Shown: one piece after another, positions 20,928 through 30,916 of the stretch | Position numbering within the stretch: the stretch's first letter is position 1 | How the letters are laid out: each line of letters opens with the position of its first letter | Translations under genes and position numbers: made by a program | Assembly: GCA_013388735.1 (NCBI GenBank) | Contig: JACAES010000081.1 | Coordinates: 1 to 64,000 of the forward strand | Direction: 5' to 3' | Length of the DNA stretch: 64,000 bases | From: Chloroflexota bacterium | GTDB lineage: Bacteria > Chloroflexota > Anaerolineae > Aggregatilineales > Phototrophicaceae | The notes under the pieces: model-generated | Databases searched by the model: none | What the model saw: the letters and a program-made list of their open reading frames with translations, nothing else | Told to the model about the DNA's origin: nothing

Positions 20928-23549
20928 GTGAAAGCTCCAGATCCCCAAAACCGCCGTATCGGGCGCTTGCGCACCTGGTGGGAGAAACTGGTCGCCCCTC
21001 CTGACAGCGCGCGCGAATACCAGCGGGCGCGTTTTCTGAACATCCTGCTGGTCACAATGACCGGACTGATACTCCTTAATATCGGGGCTACATTCCTGTC
21101 GGAAATCTATGACCCGGTATTTTACAGCTACGCCGACCTGCTGTCTTCGCTGGCGCTGCTGGTCGTGCTGTCGGTGGCCTACCGGGTTAACCAGAACGGC
21201 CGCTATACAGCGGCGGTTTACCTGGTGCTGGCGACGATCGTCGGCGCTATCTTTCTGCTGGGCATTCCATACGAAACCATCGCGCAAATCTATCGCCTGA
21301 ACTATCTGGTCATCCCGGTTGTGTTGGGCAGTATACTGCTTTCGATCCACGGGGTGGCGCGGCTGTCGGCGATGATTATGGCCGGTATCATGGCGCTGTA
21401 CGCGGTCGTGCCAGACCAGGAAGCGTATCTCTTCGGGCCGGTCAGTTTTGTCTTGATTGTTTCGGTGCTGGTGACGCTGGCGCGAAAATTCATTCAGGAT
21501 ATTGAAATGGCGCGGCTGGCCGAACTGGCGTCCAGCCAGGAAAAACTGCGTCAGAGCGAGCAGATGTACCGCCAACTGGTTGAGCTTTCTCCGGCGCCGA
21601 CCTTCATCCACAACGCCCGGCAGATCGTTTTTGCCAATATCGCCGGCGTGGAACTGCTGGGCGTCAGCCGGGCCGAAATGGCGCTCGGCAGGCCGCTTGC
21701 CGATTTTGTCCACCCGGATGATCTCGCGGCGCTGCGCGATCAGTTGGACAGTGCATTGGCGCGCCGGAGCGGCATCCGGGGAAGCGAGCAGCGCATCGTC
21801 CGAGAAAACGATAAGGAACTGGATGTCGAGATGGTCTGCGTTCCGCTGGACTACGGCGGCGAAGCGGCAGCCTTGATGGTCTATCGCAACATCACCTCAC
21901 ATAAACAACAGGCCGCCGCCGAACGCCGCCAGCGGGTTGTCGCCGAGGCACTGGCCGATACCGCCGCCGCGCTCAACAGTTCACTCGACCTGGACGAAGT
22001 GCTGGATCGCATCCTGGGTTTCACAGCGCTGCTCATCCCGCACGACGCGGCGCAGATCGCGCTGCTCCAGGCCGGGGTGGCTTACGAGGTGCGTTCCAGA
22101 GGTTACGACCGCCAGACAACCGAAACCCTGCCGCTGTTTTCGATCCACACCATGCCAAACATGCGCGAGATGATGGAAACCCGGCAGCCGGTCATCATAC
22201 CGAATGTCCCGGAAGCGGAGCGCCTGTCGCCCTGGGTTTGTTCCCGCCTGGGCGCGCCCATCTGCATCGCCGATGAAGTGGTCGGTTTTATCTACCTGGA
22301 CAGCGCGCAGCCGGACGCTTTCGATCACACCTGCGCCGAGCAGCTTCGCTCCTTCGCGGAACAAGCCGGCGGCGCGATTCAAAACGCTTTGATGTACCAG
22401 ACCATTCAAAGTTATACCGATACGCTGGAACAGCGCGTGGCCGAACGCACCGCCGAACTTTCGCAGGCCAAAGAGCGCGTCGAAGCCATCCTCAACAGCG
22501 CCAGTGATGCGATCCTCCTGGTCAGCGCGCACGGCATGGTCGAGCAGGCCAACCCCGCTTTCACCAACCTTTTCGGTTATACGCTTGACAGCATTTTTCA
22601 CCAGTCGTTCGCCGATCTGTTTGACGAGGAAGGCGCGCGAATCGTGGGACAGGCGCTCGGCCAGGTATTGAGCGAGAGCCGGACGGTGCAGTGTGAATTA
22701 CAGGCGCGCTGCCAGGATGGCCGCACCTTCACCGCCGACGCGGTGCTGTCCCCGGTAGCCGCATCGGTGCGCGGTCATCGCCTGGCGGTGTGCAGCCTGC
22801 GGGACATCACCTCGCGCAAGCAGATCGAACTGGGGCTGGTGAAGGCGCTGGAACGCGAACGCGAACTGAGCGAACTCAAATCGCAGTTCACCACCACCGT
22901 CTCGCACGAATTCCGCACGCCCCTGGCGATCATCCAATCGTCCGCCGACCTGCTCAAACGCTACGGCGACCGCCTGACGGATACACGCAAAGCGGAACAC
23001 CTGACGGCCATCCAGAGCAACGTCAAACATATGGCCGATATGCTGGATGATACCCTGATGATCGGCAAGGCGCAGACGGTCGGGTTAAGTTTTTTCCCGG
23101 AGCAAGTGAACCTGCATGACCTGTGCCAGCAGGCCATTGACAGGTTCTGGAAAACCTTCGAGGCCGCGCAGACGATTGAGTTCCACAGCGATGAATGCGC
23201 GCCGGTGGATGCCGACCCCCGGTTAATCCGGCAGATGGTGAACAACCTGCTGTCTAACGCCATCAAATATTCGCCGCCGGACAGCTCTATCCGGTTCACG
23301 CTGCGCTGCGACGAAACCTGCGCCCGCATCACCGTAGCCGATTCGGGCATCGGCATCCCGCTGGAGGAGCAGGAGCGCATCTTTCAGATGTTTTACCGCG
23401 CCACCAATACCGGGCATGTTTCCGGTGTCGGCCTGGGGCTGACGATTGTACAGGAAGTCGTCCGACTGCATGGCGGCAGCATCGAACTCGAAAGCGCCCC
23501 TAACGTTGGCACAAGCATCACCGTAAAACTACCCATGACTCGAATCTGA
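20928..23549 (+). CDS. membrane sensor histidine kinase (6TM-PAS-GAF-PAS-HisKA-HATPase)
   Basis: FTTTVSHEFRTPLAIIQSSADLL; DPRLIRQMVNNLLSNAIKYSP; GVGLGLTIVQEVVRLHGG. Confidence 0.97.
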   Translation: MKAPDPQNRRIGRLRTWWEKLVAPPDSAREYQRARFLNILLVTMTGLILLNIGATFLSEIYDPVFYSYADLLSSLALLVVLSVAYRVNQNGRYTAAVYLVLATIVGAIFLLGIPYETIAQIYRLNYLVIPVVLGSILLSIHGVARLSAMIMAGIMALYAVVPDQEAYLFGPVSFVLIVSVLVTLARKFIQDIEMARLAELASSQEKLRQSEQMYRQLVELSPAPTFIHNARQIVFANIAGVELLGVSRAEMALGRPLADFVHPDDLAALRDQLDSALARRSGIRGSEQRIVRENDKELDVEMVCVPLDYGGEAAALMVYRNITSHKQQAAAERRQRVVAEALADTAAALNSSLDLDEVLDRILGFTALLIPHDAAQIALLQAGVAYEVRSRGYDRQTTETLPLFSIHTMPNMREMMETRQPVIIPNVPEAERLSPWVCSRLGAPICIADEVVGFIYLDSAQPDAFDHTCAEQLRSFAEQAGGAIQNALMYQTIQSYTDTLEQRVAERTAELSQAKERVEAILNSASDAILLVSAHGMVEQANPAFTNLFGYTLDSIFHQSFADLFDEEGARIVGQALGQVLSESRTVQCELQARCQDGRTFTADAVLSPVAASVRGHRLAVCSLRDITSRKQIELGLVKALERERELSELKSQFTTTVSHEFRTPLAIIQSSADLLKRYGDRLTDTRKAEHLTAIQSNVKHMADMLDDTLMIGKAQTVGLSFFPEQVNLHDLCQQAIDRFWKTFEAAQTIEFHSDECAPVDADPRLIRQMVNNLLSNAIKYSPPDSSIRFTLRCDETCARITVADSGIGIPLEEQERIFQMFYRATNTGHVSGVGLGLTIVQEVVRLHGGSIELESAPNVGTSITVKLPMTRI

Positions 23550-23659
23550 AAAAAGAATAAATAATCCACTTCTTTAGACCTGGAATCTTTAGGGGAGGTT
23601 ATAATTTGTATACATGATGGATACTCAATCTGGCGTTACCCCATCGAGAGGAAGTGGAC

Positions 23660-24031
23660 ATGACAACAATATTGGTCGTTGATGACCAGCCCATCACCCT
23701 GCGCGTGCTGGGTTTGACGCTGCGGAATGAAGGCTATGACATTGTGACCGCCGAGGACGGTTTAGAGGCGCTGTCGCGGCTGGACGAAACGCCGGTTGAT
23801 CTGGTGCTGTTGGACATCGCCATGCCGCGCCTGGATGGTATAACCCTGCTGCGCACACTGCGCGCCAGCGAACGCCACGCTGCCCTGCCGGTGATTATGC
23901 TGACAGCCAACGGCCAGGACTCGGTACGCAAAGCGGCGCTGGCCGCCGGCGCGGATGGATTTCTGACCAAACCGACCAGCTCGCGCGAACTGATTGAAAC
24001 AGTCGGGCGCTTCGTTTACGCTTGCACATAA
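23660..24031 (+). CDS. CheY-like response regulator, receiver only
   Basis: ILVVDDQPITLRVL...VDLVLLDIAMPRLDGITLL...PVIMLTA...GFLTKP. Confidence 0.96.
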   Translation: MTTILVVDDQPITLRVLGLTLRNEGYDIVTAEDGLEALSRLDETPVDLVLLDIAMPRLDGITLLRTLRASERHAALPVIMLTANGQDSVRKAALAAGADGFLTKPTSSRELIETVGRFVYACT

Positions 24032-24095
24032 TCAAAACATCTCGCCCGCCGGCAGGATGTTTCTTTTTTAGCACCCGTTTCCGTTTATGACGACA

Positions 24096-25193
24096 TTACG
24101 ACGAAGCCGCCGCTAAACCCGGCGGTACGCCATACTCACCCGAACTATAGACGTACACATAGTTAACGGCGTCTTCTCCTTCCGGCGCAGCCGCACCCGT
24201 CCACTCGAACAGGTGGCGCGCATCGCTGATGCTGAGGTTGACGCAGCCGTGACTGCGGCGGTAGCCGAACAGATCATGCCAGTACGTGCCGTGCAGACTG
24301 ATCGAGTCGTCAAAGTACATCACCCAGGGGACGCGCTGCAAGGCGTAAGCGTCGGGCGCGCCGGTCGCGCCGGACATGGGGTCGCTGGGCATTCGCGCCC
24401 AGATGGTGAACAGCCCTTCATTGGTATCCCAGTTATCCAGACCGCTTGAAACCAGCGTGGCAAAAACGGGACGGTCGTCTTCGTAGGCCACCAGCGTTTG
24501 TTCGTACAGGTCAATCGCCACCCAGCGCCCGCTGACGCCTTCGGGCCGCGCCACCGGCAGCACCTTCGAGACGAACGTCTGCTTAAGCCACTGGTTGGGG
24601 CCGATCATATACCAGCGCCAACCCTCCGCGTCGTAGGCTTCCGCGAAGATATTCACCATGTCGTAACGTTTGGTCAGGTAGCCGCTTTCTTCCGTCCAGG
24701 GGCCGCCGGGATAGGTAGAGGCATAAATGCGGGTCGTATCCAGCACCCAGGCAAACGGCTGATTCCAGTCCTCTGGCAGCAGCACGCCGCTGAAGTAGGA
24801 TGGTTCGACGTAATAGCCGTCGTCGCGTTTGACCCACGCGCCGCCCTCGATTTGCAGCCAGCCTTCCACGCTCAGATCAATGGCCGTGACGAAGTTAAAC
24901 CCTTCCGGGATGCTGCCAACAGGACTGCCACCCGGCCCGCTGTAGGTGGTGACGGCGTGCGGCCCGATGCGCCAGAAACTGTAGGTGCCGAGGGTCTGGC
25001 GATCCTGGGGGATACGGTCGAATGCCGGTTTGGGGGACGCCGCCATGCGTTCCAGGCAGGCCGCGCCGGTCGGCTGATCGGGTGTATAGGCGCACTCCGG
25101 CGGCGCGAACACCGGCAGCGCGGCATCATCCTGGGCGAAAACGCCGGTCGAACCTAACACCAGCAGCAGGGTCAAAACAACTCGATGTTTCAT
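24096..25193 (-). CDS. L,D-transpeptidase (YkuD), secreted
   Basis: SISLHGTYWHDLFGYRRSHGCVNLSISDARHLFEW catalytic motif; signal peptide. Confidence 0.92.
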   Translation of the reverse strand: MKHRVVLTLLLVLGSTGVFAQDDAALPVFAPPECAYTPDQPTGAACLERMAASPKPAFDRIPQDRQTLGTYSFWRIGPHAVTTYSGPGGSPVGSIPEGFNFVTAIDLSVEGWLQIEGGAWVKRDDGYYVEPSYFSGVLLPEDWNQPFAWVLDTTRIYASTYPGGPWTEESGYLTKRYDMVNIFAEAYDAEGWRWYMIGPNQWLKQTFVSKVLPVARPEGVSGRWVAIDLYEQTLVAYEDDRPVFATLVSSGLDNWDTNEGLFTIWARMPSDPMSGATGAPDAYALQRVPWVMYFDDSISLHGTYWHDLFGYRRSHGCVNLSISDARHLFEWTGAAAPEGEDAVNYVYVYSSGEYGVPPGLAAASS

Positions 25194-25331
25194 CGGCCTT
25201 TATACTCTCCAGGCTTCTTGATGACGGAAGCACGATCATACCAACATCAAAAAGCGATTTCGAGTACGATTTCCCGACGTTTACGCGGCGCGTTTCAATC
25301 CCCCGACGGGATATGGTCTATCGGCAGAAAC

Positions 25332-25492
25332 GCCCTCACCCCTGCCAAGCGTCCCGCGCCCAATCGCTGCTTCGCGGCCAGCAGAGGGACTTCAAAGCAT
25401 GTTTTTCACCCCTTCTCCCGGCGCAGCGTTCGAGAGAAGGCGAGCCGAATGGGGACACATGTCCCCTGAGCGCGAGTGGGTTTGGGGTGGGG
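25332..25492. repeat. degenerate dispersed TIR/hairpin repeat, copy B
   Basis: GCCCTCACCCCT... CACCCCTTCTCCCGGCGCAGCGTTCGAGAGAAGG ...GGTTTGGGGTGGGG; also GGGGACA-CA-TGTCCCC hairpin. Confidence 0.6.
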
Positions 25493-25569
25493 ATTAATTT
25501 GACTCACCGGCCTCATGGCGGGCGGTTTTGTGTTATGATCGTTCTCAATAACAAGGGAGAAAGGCAGTC

Positions 25570-26088
25570 ATGACGCAGGCTCAGGCCGAACAGGCTATAC
25601 AGGAGATGTACGGAGACATCAGCGCCCGTGACGAACTGACCGACGATGAGGCCGGCGTGCTGCTGGCCTGGGGCGAACAGCAGATCACCGCGCTGGCGGC
25701 GCTCGACCTGGACGACGAAAGCTTCCAGGCGGCCTGCCAGCATCTGACGAAGCTGCTGTCGCGCATCAACCGTTTTTCGGCCCGCCGCGCAGCCCTGCCG
25801 CCGGAGGAAGCCGCCGCCTCATTGGATAAAATCGCCCAGTCGGCGGAGTCGCTGGCCGCCTTCCGCCCCGGCGCGCAGGCTTTCGTCCGGCCTGGCTTCG
25901 CGCTGGCCGCCGATCTTGACCCCATCGGGACTATCCGGGCGCTGACGGAGCAGATCGCGCCCGCCATCACAGGAGAGCCACATGACCAAACGAACCAGCC
26001 GGGAGACGAAGCAGGCCGCCGCCCCGACCAGGAAGGACAATCCCAAGCTGAACAAGACGAGCAGCCGCCCAACGGGCAGCCCGTCTGA
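25570..26088 (+). CDS. hypothetical protein
   Basis: 172-aa ORF, upstream of and overlapping the PLD gene. Confidence 0.7.
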   Translation: MTQAQAEQAIQEMYGDISARDELTDDEAGVLLAWGEQQITALAALDLDDESFQAACQHLTKLLSRINRFSARRAALPPEEAAASLDKIAQSAESLAAFRPGAQAFVRPGFALAADLDPIGTIRALTEQIAPAITGEPHDQTNQPGDEAGRRPDQEGQSQAEQDEQPPNGQPV

Positions 26089-27289
26089 GGTCAGACGTCC
26101 GCCGCGTTCGGCCATCGCCACGCTGTTGACGGCGGTAGTGGTGGTGATCGCGGTCGCCATCAGCAGCCTTACCGGCATTGACGTTTTAAGCCTGCTGGGA
26201 CTCAGCACGTCCACGCCCACGCCGACGGTGTTTGTCACCGAAGTGGCAAATATACCGGGTAACGTGACGACCATCAGCATCCCACAGGGTTTTGGGGCGC
26301 AGAAGGGCTTCTGGCAGGTGTATTTCACCGCGCCTACCGGCAGCCGCGACCCCGCCACCTACGTCGGCGGCATTGAAGTGCAGTTGATCGCGGCCATCAA
26401 CCAGCTTAAAGCCGGCGATACGCTGGACATCGCGGCCTTCGAGTTCAACCTGCCGGCGCTGACCCAGGCGGTGCTGGCCGCCAAAGCGCGCGGCGTGGTC
26501 ATCCGCATGGTGACAGACACACAGCACGGCCTGGAAGACGACGACGCGACCGTGCCGCAGTTGGTGGCGGCGGGTATCCCGGTCGTGGGCGACCAGCGCA
26601 GCGCCTTCATGCACAACAAGTTCATGATCGTCAACAAACAAACCGTGTGGATGGGTTCGTGGAACTTCACCATCAACGACACCTACCGCAACAATAACAA
26701 CGCCCTCGCCATCCGGTCGCAGCGCTTAGTGCAGAACTACCAGGTCGAGTTCGACGAGATGTTCCTGCAAAAGCAGTTCGGGCCGCGTTCCCCGGCCAAC
26801 ACGCCTAACCCGCGTTTCAGCCAGGACGGCGTGCCGATGCAGATTTACTTCTCGCCGGAAGACAAGGTGCTGCCGCCGTTGATCGAAGCGCTGAACGCCG
26901 CGCGGCGTTCGGTGCGGTTTATGACCTTTTCGTTCACGGACTTCGACGCGGCCTCGGCCCTGCTCGACCGGGCCAAGTCGGGCGTGACGGTGCAGGGCAT
27001 CTTCGAGACGGTGGGCAGTCAGACCGAGGCCAGCGAACTGCGGACGCTGCTGTGCGCCGGGCTGGACGCGCGGCAGGACGGCAATCCGTTCGTGCTGCAT
27101 CACAAGGTGTTCATCGTGGACGAGAAGACCGTCGTTACCGGGTCGTTCAACATCTCCACCAACGCCACCGAAAGCAACGACGAAAACCTGCTCATCATCC
27201 AGGACGCCGACCTGGCCGGGCTGTACGTGCAGGAATTCAACCGGCGCTGGGCCGAAGCGCGCACGCCGACCGGCATCGCCTGCCAGTAG
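25982..27289 (+). CDS. phospholipase D-like protein, membrane anchored
   Basis: Two HKD-type motifs: HNKFMIVNKQTVWMGSWNF and HHKVFIVDEKTVVTGSFN; N-terminal TM segment. Confidence 0.93.
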   Translation: MTKRTSRETKQAAAPTRKDNPKLNKTSSRPTGSPSEVRRPPRSAIATLLTAVVVVIAVAISSLTGIDVLSLLGLSTSTPTPTVFVTEVANIPGNVTTISIPQGFGAQKGFWQVYFTAPTGSRDPATYVGGIEVQLIAAINQLKAGDTLDIAAFEFNLPALTQAVLAAKARGVVIRMVTDTQHGLEDDDATVPQLVAAGIPVVGDQRSAFMHNKFMIVNKQTVWMGSWNFTINDTYRNNNNALAIRSQRLVQNYQVEFDEMFLQKQFGPRSPANTPNPRFSQDGVPMQIYFSPEDKVLPPLIEALNAARRSVRFMTFSFTDFDAASALLDRAKSGVTVQGIFETVGSQTEASELRTLLCAGLDARQDGNPFVLHHKVFIVDEKTVVTGSFNISTNATESNDENLLIIQDADLAGLYVQEFNRRWAEARTPTGIACQ

Positions 27290-27316
27290 CGCACGGTGTG
27301 CGGTTCTGCGCAGTTG

Positions 27317-27376
27317 GCCCTTACCCCCTCGTTCCCCTCTCGCAGCGCGTTCGGGAGAGGGGACGGGAGTGAGGGC
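27317..27376. repeat. dispersed TIR/hairpin repeat, copy C (60-bp near-palindrome)
   Basis: GCCCTTACCCCCTCGTTCCCCTCTCGCAGCGCGTTCGGGAGAGGGGACGGGAGTGAGGGC. Confidence 0.85.
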
Positions 27377-27454
27377 AAAGGGGCGACAACCTACAGAACA
27401 GCTTCTAGAAAATACGTGCTATACTGTGTATAGAGTTTAACGGGAGAGAGTTTT

Positions 27455-30121
27455 ATGCCCTTTATCGAAGCGCCGACCAGTTTTTACCTCGGACGCCGCT
27501 ACGACCCGGCCACGCACCACCTGACGAGCGATGTGATTTATTACGACGCGCGCGACCTGACCACTCACGCCGTCGTGGTAGGCATGACCGGCAGCGGCAA
27601 GACCGGGCTGTGCATCACCCTGCTGGAAGAAGCTATCCTGGACAACATCCCGGCCATCATCATTGACCCGAAAGGTGACATCACCAACCTGCTGCTGACC
27701 TTCCCCGACCTGCGCCCGGAGGATTTTCAGCCCTGGGTAAACCCGGATGACGCGCGGCGGGCCGGCCTGGACTTGCCGGCCTACGCGGCCGATGTGGCCC
27801 AACGCTGGCGCGACGGCCTGACCAGTTGGGGCATCGTGCCAGACCGGCTGCGCTGGCTGAAAGGCATCGCCCGCTACAGCATCTACACGCCGGGGTCGGA
27901 TGCCGGCCTGCCGATCAGCATCCTGGCCTCGCTGGCCGCCCCGCGTGAAGGCTGGGCCGGCAACGAGGAATTCAACCGCGAGAAGATCAACGGCATCGTC
28001 ACGGCGCTGCTGGCGCTCATCGGCATGGACGCGCAGCCGGTGCGGGACAAGGAACACGTCCTGATCGCCAATATCTTTGAATATGCCTGGATGCGCGGTT
28101 TAAGCCTGACGCTGGAAGATATCATCCTCCAGGTGCAAAAGCCGCCCTTCACCAAACTGGGCGTGCTGCCGGTGGACGAGTACATGTCGGAGCGGACGCG
28201 CGTGAAGCTGGCGATGAGCCTGAACAACATCGTTGCCGCGCCGTCCTTCCAATCCTGGATTCGCGGCGAGCCGCTCAACATTCAAAATCTGCTTTACCAG
28301 CCGGACGGGCGGGCACACGTCTCGGTGTTTTATCTGGCGCACCTCAACGAAGCCGAGCGGCAGTTCATCATCACGCTCCTGCTGGAAAATGTTCTAAGCT
28401 GGATGCGCGGCCTAAGCGGCACGACCAGCCTGCGCGCGCTGCTGTACATTGACGAGATGTTCGGCTACTTCCCGCCTTACCCACAAAACCCGCCCACCAA
28501 AGAGCCGATTTTGCGGCTGCTTAAACAGGCGCGCGCCTTCGGTCTGGGGTTGATCCTGGCGACCCAGAACCCCGGCGACCTGGACTACAAAGGGCTGTCC
28601 AACGCCGGGACGTGGTTTATCGGGCGGCTGCAATCGGAAAACGACCGCAGCCGGGTGATGACCGGGCTGGAATCGATGGCGAGCGTCACTAACAATATGA
28701 ATTTGAAGGATGTGGAGCGGCTGGTAGCAGACATCGAGCCGCGTGTGTTCCTGATGCACAACGTCCACGACACGGGCGGGCCGGTGCTGGTGCATACGCG
28801 CTGGGCCATGAACTACCTGCGCGGGCCGCTGACGCGCCAGCAGATTCAAACCCTGATGGCCGCGCAGAAACAGGAATTACTGGCGAAGGTCGGCGCGGCA
28901 GCCGGGGGCGGTTACGGCGGGCAAAGTCTGCCGCTGCCGCCCATGCCGCCGGAGACGGGCGCGTTTACTGCGTCCGGCGCGCCTGACCTGCCCATGCCGC
29001 CCATGCCGCCAGAAACAGGCGGATTCGTGCCCGCGCCGGGGAACACACAGGCGTCTGCCGCCTATACACAGCCGCCGCCGTCCGGCACGCAGGCCATGCG
29101 CAGCGCCGGGCTGCCGGCGGGTTATTCGGCCAACCAGCCGGCGGTGGCGTCCAGCATCGCGCAGTTTTTCGTCCCGGCGGGGCTGACGGCTCAGCAGGCC
29201 TTGGCGGCCTGGGAACAGCAGACGCGCTTCGCGGTGCAAAGCCTGGGCGGCGGCATGACGGCTTATCTGCCGGTGCTGCTGGCGCAGGCAGTCATACGCT
29301 ATCAGGATCGCAAAACGCAGCTTTACACAGCGCGCACCTTCGCCTACAGCGTCCCGAATCTGCAAAAAGCCGGGCTGGTGCATTGGGATGAATACCGCAT
29401 CAACCCGTTGGATGCGCGCCGGCTGTCCAGCGCGCCGCTGGCGGAAGCCATCTATGGCGATCTGCCGCCCGGACTGACCGATAGCAAACGGCTGACGGCG
29501 CTCAAAACCGAACTGACCGATATGCTGTACAACACGGCCACGCTCAAGATTCCGTTCAACCCGACGCTGGAGGTTTACGGCAGCCCGGAAAGCGATTTCA
29601 GCGAGTTCCAGGCGCAGGCGCAGCAGGTGGCGCGCGAACGACGCGACCAGGAGATTGACCAGCTTGCCGCCAAATACGAAAAAATCATGGATCGGCTGGA
29701 AGAACAGTACGAGCGCAAGTCCCGCGAGTTGAGCGCGGAGAAAAAAGAACTGGCCGACCGCCGCCGCGAAGAACTGTTCACACGCGGCGAGGCGGTCTTA
29801 AGCCTGCTGCGCGGACGCACGACCTACACGCTGTCCCGCACCAGCCGCGCGCACCGCGTCCGCCGCCAGACGCAGGAAGACCTACGCGAAAGCGAAGAAG
29901 TGCTGCTGAAAATCGAGGACGAAATCGCCGAGCAGGAGCAGAAATTCGAGGCGGAAATCCAGGCCGTCAACGACCGCTGGGCGAAAATTGCGGTCGAGGC
30001 ACAGGAATATATCATCACGCCCTACAAGAAGGATATTCAGGTAGAGCTGTTCGGTATCGGCTGGCTGCCGCACTATTACGTGCAGGTCAACGGCCAACCG
30101 CTGCTGCTGCCGGCGGTGTAA
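27455..30121 (+). CDS. HerA/DUF853-type ATPase with Pro-rich linker and coiled coil
   Basis: Walker A VVGMTGSGKTGLC; LLYIDEMFGYFPP; LILATQNPGDLDYKGLSNAGTWFIGRLQSENDRSRV; coiled-coil C-terminal region. Confidence 0.88.
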   Translation: MPFIEAPTSFYLGRRYDPATHHLTSDVIYYDARDLTTHAVVVGMTGSGKTGLCITLLEEAILDNIPAIIIDPKGDITNLLLTFPDLRPEDFQPWVNPDDARRAGLDLPAYAADVAQRWRDGLTSWGIVPDRLRWLKGIARYSIYTPGSDAGLPISILASLAAPREGWAGNEEFNREKINGIVTALLALIGMDAQPVRDKEHVLIANIFEYAWMRGLSLTLEDIILQVQKPPFTKLGVLPVDEYMSERTRVKLAMSLNNIVAAPSFQSWIRGEPLNIQNLLYQPDGRAHVSVFYLAHLNEAERQFIITLLLENVLSWMRGLSGTTSLRALLYIDEMFGYFPPYPQNPPTKEPILRLLKQARAFGLGLILATQNPGDLDYKGLSNAGTWFIGRLQSENDRSRVMTGLESMASVTNNMNLKDVERLVADIEPRVFLMHNVHDTGGPVLVHTRWAMNYLRGPLTRQQIQTLMAAQKQELLAKVGAAAGGGYGGQSLPLPPMPPETGAFTASGAPDLPMPPMPPETGGFVPAPGNTQASAAYTQPPPSGTQAMRSAGLPAGYSANQPAVASSIAQFFVPAGLTAQQALAAWEQQTRFAVQSLGGGMTAYLPVLLAQAVIRYQDRKTQLYTARTFAYSVPNLQKAGLVHWDEYRINPLDARRLSSAPLAEAIYGDLPPGLTDSKRLTALKTELTDMLYNTATLKIPFNPTLEVYGSPESDFSEFQAQAQQVARERRDQEIDQLAAKYEKIMDRLEEQYERKSRELSAEKKELADRRREELFTRGEAVLSLLRGRTTYTLSRTSRAHRVRRQTQEDLRESEEVLLKIEDEIAEQEQKFEAEIQAVNDRWAKIAVEAQEYIITPYKKDIQVELFGIGWLPHYYVQVNGQPLLLPAV
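28926..29037 (+). repeat. imperfect intragenic repeat encoding LPxPPMPPETG
   Basis: LPLPPMPPETGAF...LPMPPMPPETGGF. Confidence 0.6.
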
Positions 30122-30136
30122 CTCGGATGCTGTTTA

Positions 30137-30159
30137 GCCCCCGGCTGCCAACCGGGGGC
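30137..30159. repeat. GC-rich hairpin after the HerA-like gene
   Basis: GCCCCCGG-CTGCCAA-CCGGGGGC, no T run. Confidence 0.6.
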
Positions 30160-30254
30160 CTGCAGATGGGACGTCTTTAATGTATAACCGGCGGCTGCCG
30201 ACTTACAGAAAACCGAACTGAGCAGATTTCTTTAGCCGGGAGAAAGAACCAACC

Positions 30255-30728
30255 ATGCGCCCCATCACCCAGCAGTTGATAGACGCCCTGATCGCCCAGG
30301 CCGCCGAGTCGCCGCGCCGGCGCGTGCCGTATAACTTCCACGAACATCACGAACCCGTCCAGCGGATGATTAACGCCATCCTGCCGGGCAGCTACATCAC
30401 CCCGCACAAACACGAAAACCCCGATAAAGTCGAACTGATCGCGCCGCTGACGGGCCGCGCGGCGCTGGTTCACTTCACCGATTCCGGCGACGTGGCGCAG
30501 ATTTTCATCCTCGACCCGAACGGCCCGGTGCGCGGGGTAGACATCCCGCCGCGCGTATATCATAATTTCGTCGCGCTCACCCCCTGCGCCGTGCTGGAAA
30601 TCATCCAGGGGCCGTACCACGCCGACACGCACAAACAGTTCGCGCCCTGGGCCCCCCGCGAAGGCACGCCCCAAGCGGCAACTTATCTGCAACGCCTGGA
30701 AGCGTTAATCGCCGCGCAAAGCCTTTAA
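30255..30728 (+). CDS. WbuC-like cupin family protein
   Basis: MINAILPGSYITPHKHENPDKVELIAPLTGRAALVHF; HNFVALTPCAVLEIIQGPY. Confidence 0.85.
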   Translation: MRPITQQLIDALIAQAAESPRRRVPYNFHEHHEPVQRMINAILPGSYITPHKHENPDKVELIAPLTGRAALVHFTDSGDVAQIFILDPNGPVRGVDIPPRVYHNFVALTPCAVLEIIQGPYHADTHKQFAPWAPREGTPQAATYLQRLEALIAAQSL

Positions 30729-30774
30729 GCCTTCCAAATCTGTTACAGAATGAAGAAAAAACGATTCATTGGGG

Positions 30775-30780
30775 TATAAT
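30775..30780 (+). promoter_or_regulatory. putative -10 element upstream of the TPR-TIR gene
   Basis: TATAAT in GGGGTATAATACACT; no convincing -35. Confidence 0.35.
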
Positions 30781-30916
30781 ACACTCTGAAGCAAACGATC
30801 ATTCAACACTTCCCTAACATTGCACCAACGCGCAGGTTTGTGAAAGCCCTGTTGGGCTGATGATAGGGAGGCCGATTATCATATATCGCATTGGTATATA
30901 TCAGGTGAAGTTGGCT

